Under the pieces are notes generated by a model, which saw nothing but the letters and a program-made list of their open reading frames with translations, ran no database searches and was not told where the DNA came from. From assembly GCA_023662865.1 (NCBI GenBank), contig JAMPIK010000001.1, positions 1 through 64,000 on the forward strand: a DNA stretch of 64,000 nt, written 5' to 3'. The stretch comes from Prevotella sp. Its GTDB lineage: Bacteria > Bacteroidota > Bacteroidia > Bacteroidales > Muribaculaceae. Of the stretch, positions 13,235 to 23,301 are shown piece after piece (the stretch's first letter is position 1; every line of letters starts with the position of its first letter). A program made the position numbers and the translations under genes.

Positions 13235-15115
13235 TCAGCCTTCAAGTTCTATGAGGGCTTGATCTGTACCGATTGTGTCGCCTTCTTCTACGAGGACGCG
13301 TTTTACAACGCCTTCGAGGTCGGCTGCCAAATCGTTCTCCATCTTCATTGCTTCGTAAACGAGGTATGTTTCACCGAGCTTAACCTTGTCGCCGGGTTTA
13401 ACCTTAATCTCGATTACTTTACCACCCATGGGAGCTTTGAGTACCGGGCCTGTGATTTGCACAGTTTCTTTTACTTCGGCAGCGGCAGGAGCGGCAGCTT
13501 CTTCCTTGGGAGCGGCAGCGGCATTTTCGGCTTTGCGCACGCTCTTTAAGTAGTTCATAGCTACGGCGGGGAGCAGCTGGAGGAGCAGATATTCCTCATC
13601 GTTCTGAGCGAGAGGACGACCTTCAAATTCGGGGTTTTCAGGTTTGCGGTATGAGCTTACGTCATAGGGGCGTTCTACCGGGCTGCCGGTGATTTTCTCT
13701 CGGAATGCGGGGTCGATAGCCACCGGAGTTTTACCGTATTCACCCTTGACGAGGCCGATGAACTGGTTGTTCTTATTGGTATAGTCGGCTACACCTTTGC
13801 GACGGTCAAGCGCGAGTGCAACAGCCTGTGAACCTACAATCTGGCTGGTGGGAGTTACCAAAGGTACGAGACCGGCATCGCGGCGCACTTTGGGGATAAG
13901 AGCCATAGCCTCTTCAAGCACATCTTCTGCTTTGAGAGCGCGGAGGTTGGCTACCATGTTTGAGTACATACCGCCGGGTACCTCTGCATTCTTAACGATT
14001 TCGTTGGGCTTGGGCAGACCGAAGTAAGCTTCAATCTTGTGGCAAGCATCAAGCAATTCAGCCTCATTGTTGGCAGTCGCGGCAGCTATTGCACGGTCAA
14101 ATTCAGCATCGATTTCCTTGGGCATGGCTGCATAAGCCTCATCGAAGTCTTTGGGCCAGTTGTTGCGGTTGAGGTCGAACTCTGCAAGGCTCTGACGTGC
14201 TTCCACGAGGGCTTTGCGTATCTTGGCAACAGCGTCCATATTTACGTCTACCTCGATACCGAGCTTCTGACAGAAGATCCAAATCAGCTCAATGCTGGGA
14301 GCTGCCGAGCCGCCGCCGAACCACCAAATGTTGGTGTCCACGATGTCAACACCCTTGATGATTGCTGTCAACACGGAAGCCAAGCCATAGCCGGGAGTAC
14401 AGTGAGTGTGGAAGTCAACATCTACTTTCAGAGCCTGTTTGAGCTTGGGCATAAGAGTGAAGATGCGAGAAGGATTAACCAGACCGGCCATATCCTTGAG
14501 GGTAATCATCTTGGCGCCGAGGCGTTCCATCTCTTTTGCTTTCTCTACAAAGTATTCATCGGTGAAGATTTTTTCGGGAGCAGCCGGAGCTTCTTCTTTA
14601 CCGCCGAAGAGTTTGCCGAAGAAGCCTTTCTTCTTGGGTGCGGGAGCGGGAGCTTCGTCCTTGGGGTCAACGGTGTAGCATACAGCCGCATCGGCGATAC
14701 CGCCGAGTTGATTAATCAGGCGGATAGACTCCTTTATGTTGTCGATGTCGTTGAGAGCATCAAAGATACGCATTACATTCAGACCGTTCTTGATAGCCTC
14801 TTTGTAGAAACCTTCAAGTACATAGTCGGGATAAGGCACATATCCGAAGAGGTTACGGCCACGAGAGAGGGCGGAGAGCAGAGAGATGCCTTTCATCTCC
14901 TTTGAGCAGGCACGAAGGCGATCCCAGGGGCTTTCACCCAAGTAGCGCATTACAGAGTCGGGCACTGCACCGCCCCACACTTCCATAATGTAGAATTTAG
15001 CCTCGCGGTAAAGAGGGAGCAACTTGTCTACATATTCTTGTTTCAGACGAGTCGCAAAGAGAGACTGCTGACCGTCACGCAAAGTCAGGTCTCTGATTTT
15101 AAGAACTTTAGCCAT
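13235..15115 (-). CDS. Biotin-dependent oxaloacetate decarboxylase/pyruvate carboxylase-type alpha subunit
   Basis: This enzyme transfers CO2 between a 2-oxo acid and biotin. The 626 residues contain a carboxyltransferase TIM barrel (LTLRDGQQSLFATR near 10-23; metal-binding region HTHCTPGYGLA; LKDMAG), a PYC/OadA conserved domain, an Ala/Pro-rich linker and a C-terminal biotinyl domain with EAMKMEN. The barrel carries an unusual insert (about residues 153-182) with a basic, aromatic KKKGFFGKLFGGK core flanked by Ala/Pro/Glu. No membrane beta or gamma decarboxylase subunit lies nearby, so decarboxylase and carboxylase (subunit B) roles cannot be separated here. The gene is monocistronic and convergent with rpoC. 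Confidence 0.9.
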   Translation of the reverse strand: MAKVLKIRDLTLRDGQQSLFATRLKQEYVDKLLPLYREAKFYIMEVWGGAVPDSVMRYLGESPWDRLRACSKEMKGISLLSALSRGRNLFGYVPYPDYVLEGFYKEAIKNGLNVMRIFDALNDIDNIKESIRLINQLGGIADAAVCYTVDPKDEAPAPAPKKKGFFGKLFGGKEEAPAAPEKIFTDEYFVEKAKEMERLGAKMITLKDMAGLVNPSRIFTLMPKLKQALKVDVDFHTHCTPGYGLASVLTAIIKGVDIVDTNIWWFGGGSAAPSIELIWIFCQKLGIEVDVNMDAVAKIRKALVEARQSLAEFDLNRNNWPKDFDEAYAAMPKEIDAEFDRAIAAATANNEAELLDACHKIEAYFGLPKPNEIVKNAEVPGGMYSNMVANLRALKAEDVLEEAMALIPKVRRDAGLVPLVTPTSQIVGSQAVALALDRRKGVADYTNKNNQFIGLVKGEYGKTPVAIDPAFREKITGSPVERPYDVSSYRKPENPEFEGRPLAQNDEEYLLLQLLPAVAMNYLKSVRKAENAAAAPKEEAAAPAAAEVKETVQITGPVLKAPMGGKVIEIKVKPGDKVKLGETYLVYEAMKMENDLAADLEGVVKRVLVEEGDTIGTDQALIELEG

Positions 15116-15300
15116 AAGTATTTTTCGTATTAGAATATAATTTTAAATAAAAGGGGAACGCATGGCGGAGGTTTCGCTGCGTTTCAGCGTGTAAAGATAG
15201 CAATAAATTTTTACATGGAGAAAAAACAATTACTCTCAATTATTCTTTAACATATTTTAACGCAAAAAAAAGGATATTGCAAGTAGCTGACAGATTTGAA

Positions 15301-15332
15301 TTTGTCTGTATCGCATGATTTATTTAATTTTG
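15301..15332 (+). promoter_or_regulatory. Bacteroidetes-type promoter of the putative porin gene
   Basis: TTTG (15301-15304), a 20-base spacer and TAATTTTG (15325-15332) match the Bacteroidetes -33/-7 consensus exactly. Transcription should begin about 5 bases downstream, leaving a leader of about 50 bases before the TTG start at 15389. Confidence 0.8.
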
Positions 15333-15388
15333 CAAGTTAATTTCTTCTATTAAACAAGTTCAATATTAAAACTCAACTGTTTGAAATT

Positions 15389-17374
15389 TTGCAACGAATA
15401 ATACATCTCATATCGGTTATAATCATTGCGCTTTGCGCACTTCCGGCAAACGCTCAATCGTCTAAGTCGGACTCTGTGCCGGTGCGCAAACCTTCGGCAT
15501 GGAAACTCATCAGCCCTTTGGGGCTGCATGAGCGAGCCGATTTCGACACATTGCCTTATAATTATCAGCGTCAGGCCATACCCTCATTGGTGAGCGATGC
15601 CTATGCCACAACCGGCAACTTGGGTGCGGATGGTCAGAACCAGATTTTTTTTGAAAGGCACGACAGGATGCCGTTCCTTTTCCTTGATGCACTGCGGCCT
15701 TGGTTACCCACTTTTGACAAACAGAAATTTTATAACGTATATGTGCCGTTCACTCAACTGAGTTACAACATGGGTGGTGGCAAGCGCAACTCGCAAGACC
15801 GTTTGCGTGTAGACTTTGCCGGAAATGTAAACCGACGTGTGGGAGTGGGGGCGAAACTTGATTATTTGTACTCGAAAGGTGCCTACGAGGCGCAGGCTAC
15901 AAAGGATTTCATATTTGGCTTTTCCGGTTATTATAAAGGAGACCGCTATGAGCTGCAAGCCTTTTACAACCATTGGAACTTGCTCAATAAAGAGAACGGC
16001 GGTATTACCAATGCCTTGTATATCACCGACCCGGCCGAGCTTCAAGGAGGTGTCAGCCATATAGATGCAAAAAGCATTCCGGTGAACCTGAGCGCTGCAC
16101 ACTCCAGAGTAAACGGTCAGCAGCTGTACATAAATCAAGCGTACAATGTCGGCTTTTGGCGCGAGGAGGAAGTCAACGATACCCTTACGCGCGAGGTGTA
16201 TGTGCCCGTAACAAAATTTATATGGACACTCGACTATGAGAGCGGACATCATATCTTCTTGAACGACAATGCTTCACAAGGCGATCAGTTTTGGACAAAC
16301 AGATACCTGCAACCGCAGAACACCCGAGACGATACCCGTTTCAGCTCATTGACAAACACATTGGGTATTTCTATGATTGAGGGCTTCCAAAAGTGGGCAA
16401 AGTTCGGACTTGCAGCTTACGCCCAGTATTCGTTACGAACATATAAACAGCCCGGCATTGATTTGCTCAAGCAGGAGGATTTCCCCTCTGATCTACTCAC
16501 ACCTTTGCCGGCCGGCTTTGCGATAAAACCAAAGGATACACAACATTTACTCTGGGCCGGCGCTCAACTCACAAAGCAACAAGGAGCTATCCTGACGTAT
16601 AATGCCGACTTTAAAATCGGCCTTAGCGGAGATGTAGCCGCTGATATAGAGCTGCTTGGCAATGCCTCCACTCATATCCCGTTGCCGGGTGACACTGTTG
16701 CCGTTGATGTTAACGCACACTTTAAAAACCTCTCGCAGCCCTATCTGCTTAAACATTACATCTCCAACCATTTTGCATGGAATAACGATTTCGGGAAAAC
16801 TCGCTCCTTCCGTGCCGGAGGTGCAATTACCGTTCCCTGGACAAACACTCGCGTTGAAGCCGGATTCGAGAACCTGCAAAATTATGTGTATTTCAACAAT
16901 GAGGGACTTCCGGCTCAATATGGCGGCAGCGTGCAGATTTTTACCGCACGCCTGAACCAGCTGCTGAAATTGGGCATTTTGCATTGGGACAACACGCTCA
17001 CACTGCAAACCACCTCAAAAGATAACATCTTGCCTTTACCGCTGTTCACTGTTTATTCAAACCTGTATATTCACTTCCGCGCTTTCAGCGTGCTTGATGT
17101 ACAGCTTGGTATAGACTGTGACTATTATACACGTTATTACGCACCGGCTTACCAGCCGGCTACCATGAGCTTCCATACACAACAAGATGTAAAACTCGGC
17201 AACTATGCGTTTATGAACTTATACGCGAGCTGCAAACTGTACAAGACACGATTTTTCGTAATGCTCAGCCATATAAATCAGGGGTGGTTCTCCAAAGACT
17301 ATTTCTCCTCACCGCTGTACCCCCTGAACCCACGCAAATTCCAAATCGGTCTGTCAGTAGATTTTGCCAACTGA
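15389..17374 (+). CDS. Putative outer-membrane porin (Porin_10-like)
   Basis: Predicted outer-membrane beta-barrel. The 661 residues begin with a signal peptide (MQRIIHLISVIIIALCALPA, cleavage near NAQ-SS). They continue with many alternating amphipathic strands and an aromatic-rich C-terminus (KFQIGLSVDFAN). Length and sequence character resemble the Bacteroidota putative porin family (Pfam Porin_10), assigned from memory. The start is TTG. No ATG exists between the upstream stop at 15338-15340 and this codon, and the signal peptide fits it. Substrate is unknown. Confidence 0.75.
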   Translation: MQRIIHLISVIIIALCALPANAQSSKSDSVPVRKPSAWKLISPLGLHERADFDTLPYNYQRQAIPSLVSDAYATTGNLGADGQNQIFFERHDRMPFLFLDALRPWLPTFDKQKFYNVYVPFTQLSYNMGGGKRNSQDRLRVDFAGNVNRRVGVGAKLDYLYSKGAYEAQATKDFIFGFSGYYKGDRYELQAFYNHWNLLNKENGGITNALYITDPAELQGGVSHIDAKSIPVNLSAAHSRVNGQQLYINQAYNVGFWREEEVNDTLTREVYVPVTKFIWTLDYESGHHIFLNDNASQGDQFWTNRYLQPQNTRDDTRFSSLTNTLGISMIEGFQKWAKFGLAAYAQYSLRTYKQPGIDLLKQEDFPSDLLTPLPAGFAIKPKDTQHLLWAGAQLTKQQGAILTYNADFKIGLSGDVAADIELLGNASTHIPLPGDTVAVDVNAHFKNLSQPYLLKHYISNHFAWNNDFGKTRSFRAGGAITVPWTNTRVEAGFENLQNYVYFNNEGLPAQYGGSVQIFTARLNQLLKLGILHWDNTLTLQTTSKDNILPLPLFTVYSNLYIHFRAFSVLDVQLGIDCDYYTRYYAPAYQPATMSFHTQQDVKLGNYAFMNLYASCKLYKTRFFVMLSHINQGWFSKDYFSSPLYPLNPRKFQIGLSVDFAN

Positions 17375-17375
17375 T

Positions 17376-17564
17376 ATGAGACATCGGTACAAGCCAAAGC
17401 ATACACAAATGCTGCTATATATGATTCTGTTGCTTTTGACGGTTTTTCTTGCCGCGGGGCTGCGCAGATGTCCTCAGCGACAAAGCTCCTCAGCAGTGCA
17501 ACACATAAAAGTAATTCAACCGGACAGCGTGCGATATATTCCGGTAAGCACAATGCAGCAATGA
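17376..17564 (+). CDS. Small single-span membrane protein
   Basis: A 62-residue frame starts at an ATG one base after the porin stop codon, which suggests translational coupling. It has a basic N-terminus (MRHRYKPKHTQ), one hydrophobic span (about 12-32, MLLYMILLLLTVFLAAGLR) and a polar tail. I do not recognise a family. The tight spacing behind an outer-membrane protein gene argues for a real gene, but no function can be given. Confidence 0.5.
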   Translation: MRHRYKPKHTQMLLYMILLLLTVFLAAGLRRCPQRQSSSAVQHIKVIQPDSVRYIPVSTMQQ

Positions 17565-17621
17565 ACCGAATTACCTCTCGCAGTGTTATGACATAAAATA
17601 AACTCTTAATCCTTATAAACT

Positions 17622-17789
17622 ATGAAAAAGTATATTTGTGAAGTTTGCGATTGGGTATACGACCCCGCAGTAGGAGACCCTGACGGAGGGATAGCCCCCG
17701 GCACACCGTTTGAAGATATCCCGAACAGTTGGGTATGCCCGGTATGCGGAGTAGGCAAAGAAGATTTCCGCGAATTACCCGAGGAATAA
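17622..17789 (+). CDS. Rubredoxin
   Basis: A 55-residue one-iron electron carrier. The protein begins [19 protein letters not shown] and contains the second knuckle [12 protein letters not shown], so all four iron-binding cysteines of the two CxxC pairs are present. In anaerobes rubredoxin donates electrons to rubrerythrin and related peroxide or oxygen reductases. A rubrerythrin gene lies about 5 kb downstream. A strong terminator follows at 17821. Confidence 0.97.
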   Translation: MKKYICEVCDWVYDPAVGDPDGGIAPGTPFEDIPNSWVCPVCGVGKEDFRELPEE

Positions 17790-17841
17790 GCCTCGCTTCC
17801 TGAAAAGAAACCTAAGAAATGCCAATCCTCCAACGGCAAAA

Positions 17842-19521
<1,680 letters not shown>

Positions 19522-19526
19522 AAGAA

Positions 19527-19820
19527 ATGGTAAAACATATTGTAACTTTTAAACTGAAAGGCACTGCGGAAGAGCGCCGTGCCTGCTGCGAAGATTTCAA
19601 AGCCGCATTGTTGGCACTCCCGGAAGAAGTGCCGGTATTGCGAGCAATTGAAGTGGGAATAAACGAAAATCCGGCAGAAAGTTGGGACATAGCTTTGATT
19701 GCTACGGTAGACACTATGGCCGATGTGGAAGCATACAGCAAACATCCGGCTCATGTAGCTGCTGCTGCTATCATCTCCGACTTGAAAGCCGACCGCGCTT
19801 GCGTTGACTTCGAAGTGTAA
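19527..19820 (+). CDS. Dabb-family (stress-responsive A/B barrel) protein
   Basis: A 97-residue protein resembling the Dabb dimeric alpha/beta barrel family. It starts MVKHIVTFKLKGTAEE, has a central DIALIATVDTMADVEAYSKHPAHV and ends with a strand (ACVDFEV). The histidine in VKHIV and the KHPAH segment are typical of the family. The gene begins 5 bases after the ABC-F gene and is probably co-transcribed with it. Its biochemical role is not established. Confidence 0.85.
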   Translation: MVKHIVTFKLKGTAEERRACCEDFKAALLALPEEVPVLRAIEVGINENPAESWDIALIATVDTMADVEAYSKHPAHVAAAAIISDLKADRACVDFEV

Positions 19821-19828
19821 ACCACAGA

Positions 19829-19896
19829 CTCAATACCTTGGACGGGTCGGACTTGTCAGACTATTCTGACTTGTCCGACCCGTCCAAGGTATTGAG
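19829..19896. repeat. 68-bp near-perfect palindrome between convergent genes
   Basis: An exact 24-bp inverted repeat (19829-19852 with 19873-19896) encloses a TT/TT internal loop, a 6-bp inner stem GTCAGA/TCTGAC and a CTAT loop. It lies between convergent genes and could terminate both, but it has no T tract. The GACGGGTCGGAC core suggests a dispersed palindromic repeat. Confidence 0.85.
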
Positions 19897-19919
19897 GAAT
19901 AAGGGTGGAGGGGGCGTTT

Positions 19920-20861
19920 TTATGCGCGGCGCAGGCGCGAGAGGTCCAGCTTGTCGCTGACTATCAAGCCGCCGATAATCAGCACACAGCCTACACAGCC
20001 GAGCACTGTAAGCGGTTCGCCCAGTGCCGACACTCCGATAATCATCGTGACAATAGGCTGTCCGTAAAGGTAGTTGTTGGCAGTTACGGAGCCGAGTATC
20101 TTCATGGTTTCATTCCATATCAGATAAGACACTACCGAACACATTATCACCAAGAATGCGAAATTAAGTATGTATTCGGGGTGGCCGAAATCAATCAATT
20201 CTGCCAGATGATACGGCTCGGTTTGCATGAAAAGCACCGGCAGGCCGGTAAGCACACCGTAAAGGAAGAGCTTTCTGGTAATGAAGAATGAGTTGTAAAT
20301 CGGGATAAGGCGTTTCACCACAATACTATACAAACCCCAACTGAGAGCCGCGCTCAGAGCCAATGTGTCGCCTATCGGGTGAATCTCAAGGCCATCGGCC
20401 GAGCCGCTGAACACTACAAACCCCACTCCCACAAAGGCTATGACAGACCCTATTATCACCCCTCCGTTTATCTTCATTTTATAGAAGACTCCGCACAATA
20501 GGGTGGTGAAAATGGGCGAAATTGAGGCAAGCAGAGAGACGTTGCTGGCCGTGGTGTTTCTCAACGCAAAATTTTCCGTGATGAAATAAAGCGACCCGGC
20601 GCATACACCGCAAGCCACAAAGCAAAGCTCGTCTTTCCAGTTGTGAGACATCAGGCTCTTGTTGCAGGTAAGGAGCAACAGCAACAGGTATGCTACTGCA
20701 AATCTGTACACAAACATTTCCACGGGAGTAAACCCGCCATTCTCCATAAGCACCTTGGTACTTACGAATGATGTACCCCAACAAGAGATTGTGACAATGG
20801 CTCCGATATGGGCGAGCAGCTTCAAAGATGTATTAGGTATAGGTTTATTAGTCTTAGTCAT
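19920..20861 (-). CDS. EamA/DMT-superfamily transporter
   Basis: An inner-membrane metabolite exporter or permease of the drug/metabolite transporter superfamily, with ten predicted spans arranged as two EamA repeats. Examples are LLAHIGAIVTISCWGTSFVS in the first and DTLALSAALSWGLYSIVVKR in the second. The ATG at 20861 (MTKTNKPIPNTS, 313 residues) is preferred over the upstream in-frame start at 20897. It is divergent from the GT2 gene. Substrate unknown. Confidence 0.9.
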   Translation of the reverse strand: MTKTNKPIPNTSLKLLAHIGAIVTISCWGTSFVSTKVLMENGGFTPVEMFVYRFAVAYLLLLLLTCNKSLMSHNWKDELCFVACGVCAGSLYFITENFALRNTTASNVSLLASISPIFTTLLCGVFYKMKINGGVIIGSVIAFVGVGFVVFSGSADGLEIHPIGDTLALSAALSWGLYSIVVKRLIPIYNSFFITRKLFLYGVLTGLPVLFMQTEPYHLAELIDFGHPEYILNFAFLVIMCSVVSYLIWNETMKILGSVTANNYLYGQPIVTMIIGVSALGEPLTVLGCVGCVLIIGGLIVSDKLDLSRLRRA

Positions 20862-20913
20862 GGTGTCAGACAGAGCCGCGTATGGCAACTCCGCCACGCG
20901 AAATTAACATTTT

Positions 20914-20945
20914 TTTGCCGAACTACAAAAAAAATTATAATTTTG
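20914..20945 (+). promoter_or_regulatory. Promoter giving a probably leaderless mRNA (GT2 gene)
   Basis: TTTG (20914-20917), a 20-base spacer and TAATTTTG (20938-20945). Transcription should begin about 5 bases downstream, which is the ATG at 20950. There is no room for a ribosome-binding site. Confidence 0.75.
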
Positions 20946-20949
20946 CGGT

Positions 20950-21921
20950 ATGGAACAAGAGAACACCAACCTCGACACCACAGCACCAAGATTGGCAGTA
21001 GTGGTGCCTTGCTATAACGAAGAGCAGGCTCTTCCGCTCTCTATGCCTCGTCTTCTGGCGGTACTCGACTCCTTGATTGAAGAGGGCAACGTTGCCGCCG
21101 ACAGCTATGTACTGTGCGTAGACGATGGCAGCTGCGACCGCACTTGGGTCATAATAGAGGAATTGCACAAGGCCGACAAGCGGGTGCACGGCATTACGCT
21201 CACTCACAACAGAGGGCATCAATTTGCCTTGTTGGCCGGATTGATGAGTGTTGCCGACTCTTGCGATGCGGCGGTTAGCATTGATGCCGATATGCAAGAC
21301 GACCCCGATGCCATAAAAGAAATGGTGGCAAAATTCCGAGCCGGTGCCGAAATAGTGTATGGTGTGCGTTCCAGCAGAGCAACAGACACTTGGTTCAAAC
21401 GCAACAGCGCACGCGCCTTCTATCGTTTGCAAAACTCCATGGGTCTGCAAACGGTCTACGATCATGCAGACTATCGGCTCATGAGCCGACGCGCCCTGCA
21501 GATATTGAGCCAATACAAAGAGCAGAACTTGTTCCTTCGCGGAGTGGTGCCAATGATTGGTTTGGACACAGCCATTGTATATTACAAACGCGCCGAGCGT
21601 GTAGCCGGAGAGTCCAAATACCCGCTCAAAAAGATGCTCGCATTCTCCGTAGACGGTATCACCTCATTCTCATCACGCCCTCTGCGATGGATATTCTTTA
21701 TCGGAATGAGCTTGTTGGCCGTTGACCTGATAGTAGCCATATATGTATTAATAGCCTTCTTTGCCGGCTCGGCGGTAAGCGGCTGGAGCTCGCTCATGCT
21801 CTCCGTATGGTTCTTGGGGTCGCTGATACTCATAGCCATAGGGGTGGTAGGCGAATACATAGGTAAAATCTTCACCGAAGTAAAAGCCCGCCCCCGCTTC
21901 AACATCAAAGACAGGATTTAG
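20950..21921 (+). CDS. Family 2 glycosyltransferase, polyprenyl-phosphate type with two C-terminal spans
   Basis: A membrane-attached GT2 enzyme likely to move a sugar from a nucleotide donor to polyprenyl phosphate. The 323 residues have a GT-A N-terminus (VVVPCYNEEQALP near 17-29), metal and nucleotide aspartates (VDDGS; DADMQDDP) and two C-terminal transmembrane segments (about 236-262 and 272-298). This layout resembles GtrB and YfdH. The next in-frame Met is far inside the fold, so the ATG at 20950 must be the start although the predicted mRNA begins there. Confidence 0.9.
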   Translation: MEQENTNLDTTAPRLAVVVPCYNEEQALPLSMPRLLAVLDSLIEEGNVAADSYVLCVDDGSCDRTWVIIEELHKADKRVHGITLTHNRGHQFALLAGLMSVADSCDAAVSIDADMQDDPDAIKEMVAKFRAGAEIVYGVRSSRATDTWFKRNSARAFYRLQNSMGLQTVYDHADYRLMSRRALQILSQYKEQNLFLRGVVPMIGLDTAIVYYKRAERVAGESKYPLKKMLAFSVDGITSFSSRPLRWIFFIGMSLLAVDLIVAIYVLIAFFAGSAVSGWSSLMLSVWFLGSLILIAIGVVGEYIGKIFTEVKARPRFNIKDRI

Positions 21922-22021
21922 AGTTCGCTTAACCAGAGTTGAACTAAGAGTGTGTCTGATACTTCCGATGCAATAAAATCGCGGCAGTTTACTAATCCTC
22001 AAATAATTACCAATTACTTTC

Positions 22022-22512
22022 ATAAAAAATTTTATAGTCAGTTGCGTCTTCGCTCTAACATGCTTTATCTCCATAGCACAAGCCAATGTTGTCAGAGATG
22101 CCGAAACGGACATGAACGCCAAGAATCCTTTCAACGAGGTTGTCACCATCATCAAGCCATCAAAGGCATACTGCTTGAACAGGAAAATAATGACAGGGAG
22201 GATATCAGGAGGATTTTTGAAAAAGCAATACAACTCGACCCTGACAATTTCCGGATGCTTTACCATTACGGACGTTTTTTATACAGTGAAGCTTGTTTAA
22301 TCAACGACAATGCCCCAACCGATGACACAGCATACGCACAAATCTACTATGGTCAGATTCAGCCTCTCCTCCGTCGAGCAGCAGAGATTCTTGAAAAATC
22401 AGCCTGCTTGGATTTGGAGAACTCGAACCCAATCAAGCTGCTTGAACAAACTTACTACATGTTAGGAGATGAAGAAAAGTTGGTTGCCACAAGAGCTCGT
22501 CTCAATAGATGA
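22022..22512 (+). pseudogene. Broken small secreted protein with a TPR-like C-terminus
   Basis: Two frames must be joined. In one frame from about 22022 there is a signal-peptide-like stretch (IKNFIVSCVFALTCFISIAQ, then ANVVRDAETDMNAKNPFNEV). It begins at ATA where an ATG would be expected. A frameshift near 22150-22175 moves into a second frame with EDIRRIFEKAIQLDPDNFRM and LEKSACLDLENSNP, which reads like helical TPR repeats and ends at 22512. Start loss plus a frameshift indicates a decayed gene. A 559-base frame from 21952 also exists, but its N-terminal third looks non-coding. Confidence 0.6.
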
Positions 22513-22579
22513 ATTTCACAGCACTCGGAAAAATCAGAATAAGTGATTCACTCTCAAAAGTAAGTACTAAAATAGCACG

Positions 22580-22642
22580 CATACAAATACAAAAAAATAA
22601 GAGAGCCGACAGATAGCTCTCTTATTTTTTTGTATTTGTATG
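22580..22642. terminator. 27-bp bidirectional terminator
   Basis: A perfect 27-bp inverted repeat (22580-22606 with 22616-22642) with a 9-base loop. The stem carries an A run on one side and a T run on the other. It ends just past the rubrerythrin stop codon and can terminate transcription from both directions. Confidence 0.9.
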
Positions 22643-22647
22643 TCTTT

Positions 22648-23205
22648 TTATTTGAAGAAGCGGTTGTAGAGGCCTTGGAAGCCTTGGCCGTGACGTGCTT
22701 CATCTTTTGCCATTTCGTGAACAGTGTCGTGGATTGCGTCCTGATTGTTCTTCTTGGCGTTGGCTGCAATGCGCATCTTGTCGGCGTTGGCACCGGCTTC
22801 GGCTGCCATGCGCTTTTCAAGGTTTGTCTTGGTATCCCAAACCATGTCACCCAGCAATTCTGCGAATTTGGCGGCATGTTCAGCCTCCTCAAATGCGTAA
22901 CGCTTGAAGGCATCAGCTACTTCTGGATAGCCTTCACGGTCTGCTTGACGACTCATTGCCAGATACATACCTACTTCTGTACATTCACCGATGAAGTGGT
23001 TGTTAAGGTCTTTCTTCATCTCCTCATCGGCATCTTTTGCCACACCTATTACGTGTTCCGTTACGAACTGAAGCATAGCATCTTGCGCCTCTTTGGTGTA
23101 TTCTTTAAACTTGGAAGCCGGAGCTCCGCACTGGGGACACTTTTCGGGAGCTGTTTCACCGGGAGCGATGTAACCGCATACGGTGCAAATCCATTCTTTT
23201 GCCAT
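22648..23205 (-). CDS. Rubrerythrin, reverse type with N-terminal rubredoxin domain
   Basis: A non-haem di-iron peroxide reductase of anaerobes. The 185 residues start with a rubredoxin-like iron site ([13 protein letters not shown] and CPQCGAP). A ferritin-like four-helix domain follows, with ligand motifs [17 protein letters not shown] and DEARHGQGF. In classical rubrerythrin the rubredoxin part is C-terminal, so this is the reversed arrangement. A CAAAATTA box at 23266-23273 (complement TAATTTTG) marks a probable promoter with a leader of about 56 bases. Rubredoxin at 17622 is a plausible electron donor. Confidence 0.95.
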   Translation of the reverse strand: MAKEWICTVCGYIAPGETAPEKCPQCGAPASKFKEYTKEAQDAMLQFVTEHVIGVAKDADEEMKKDLNNHFIGECTEVGMYLAMSRQADREGYPEVADAFKRYAFEEAEHAAKFAELLGDMVWDTKTNLEKRMAAEAGANADKMRIAANAKKNNQDAIHDTVHEMAKDEARHGQGFQGLYNRFFK

Positions 23206-23265
23206 AGTATTTCCTGTGTTTTTGAGTTATGAATTAATGTGATGTCTATCTCGTTTTCAATAATG

Positions 23266-23296
23266 CAAAATTAGCATTTTTTCTTTATACTTCAAT
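23266..23296 (-). promoter_or_regulatory. Probable rubrerythrin promoter
   Basis: On the minus strand, TAATTTTG (23266-23273) has ATTG (23293-23296) 19 bases upstream. The -7 box is perfect and the -33 box has one mismatch. Confidence 0.55.
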
Positions 23297-23301
23297 GCGG
23301 T

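Noticed and set aside
15389..17374. TonB-dependent receptor as an alternative for the outer-membrane protein
   Set aside because: There is no plug domain or TonB box, and the length is short for that family. A simple porin-like barrel fits better.
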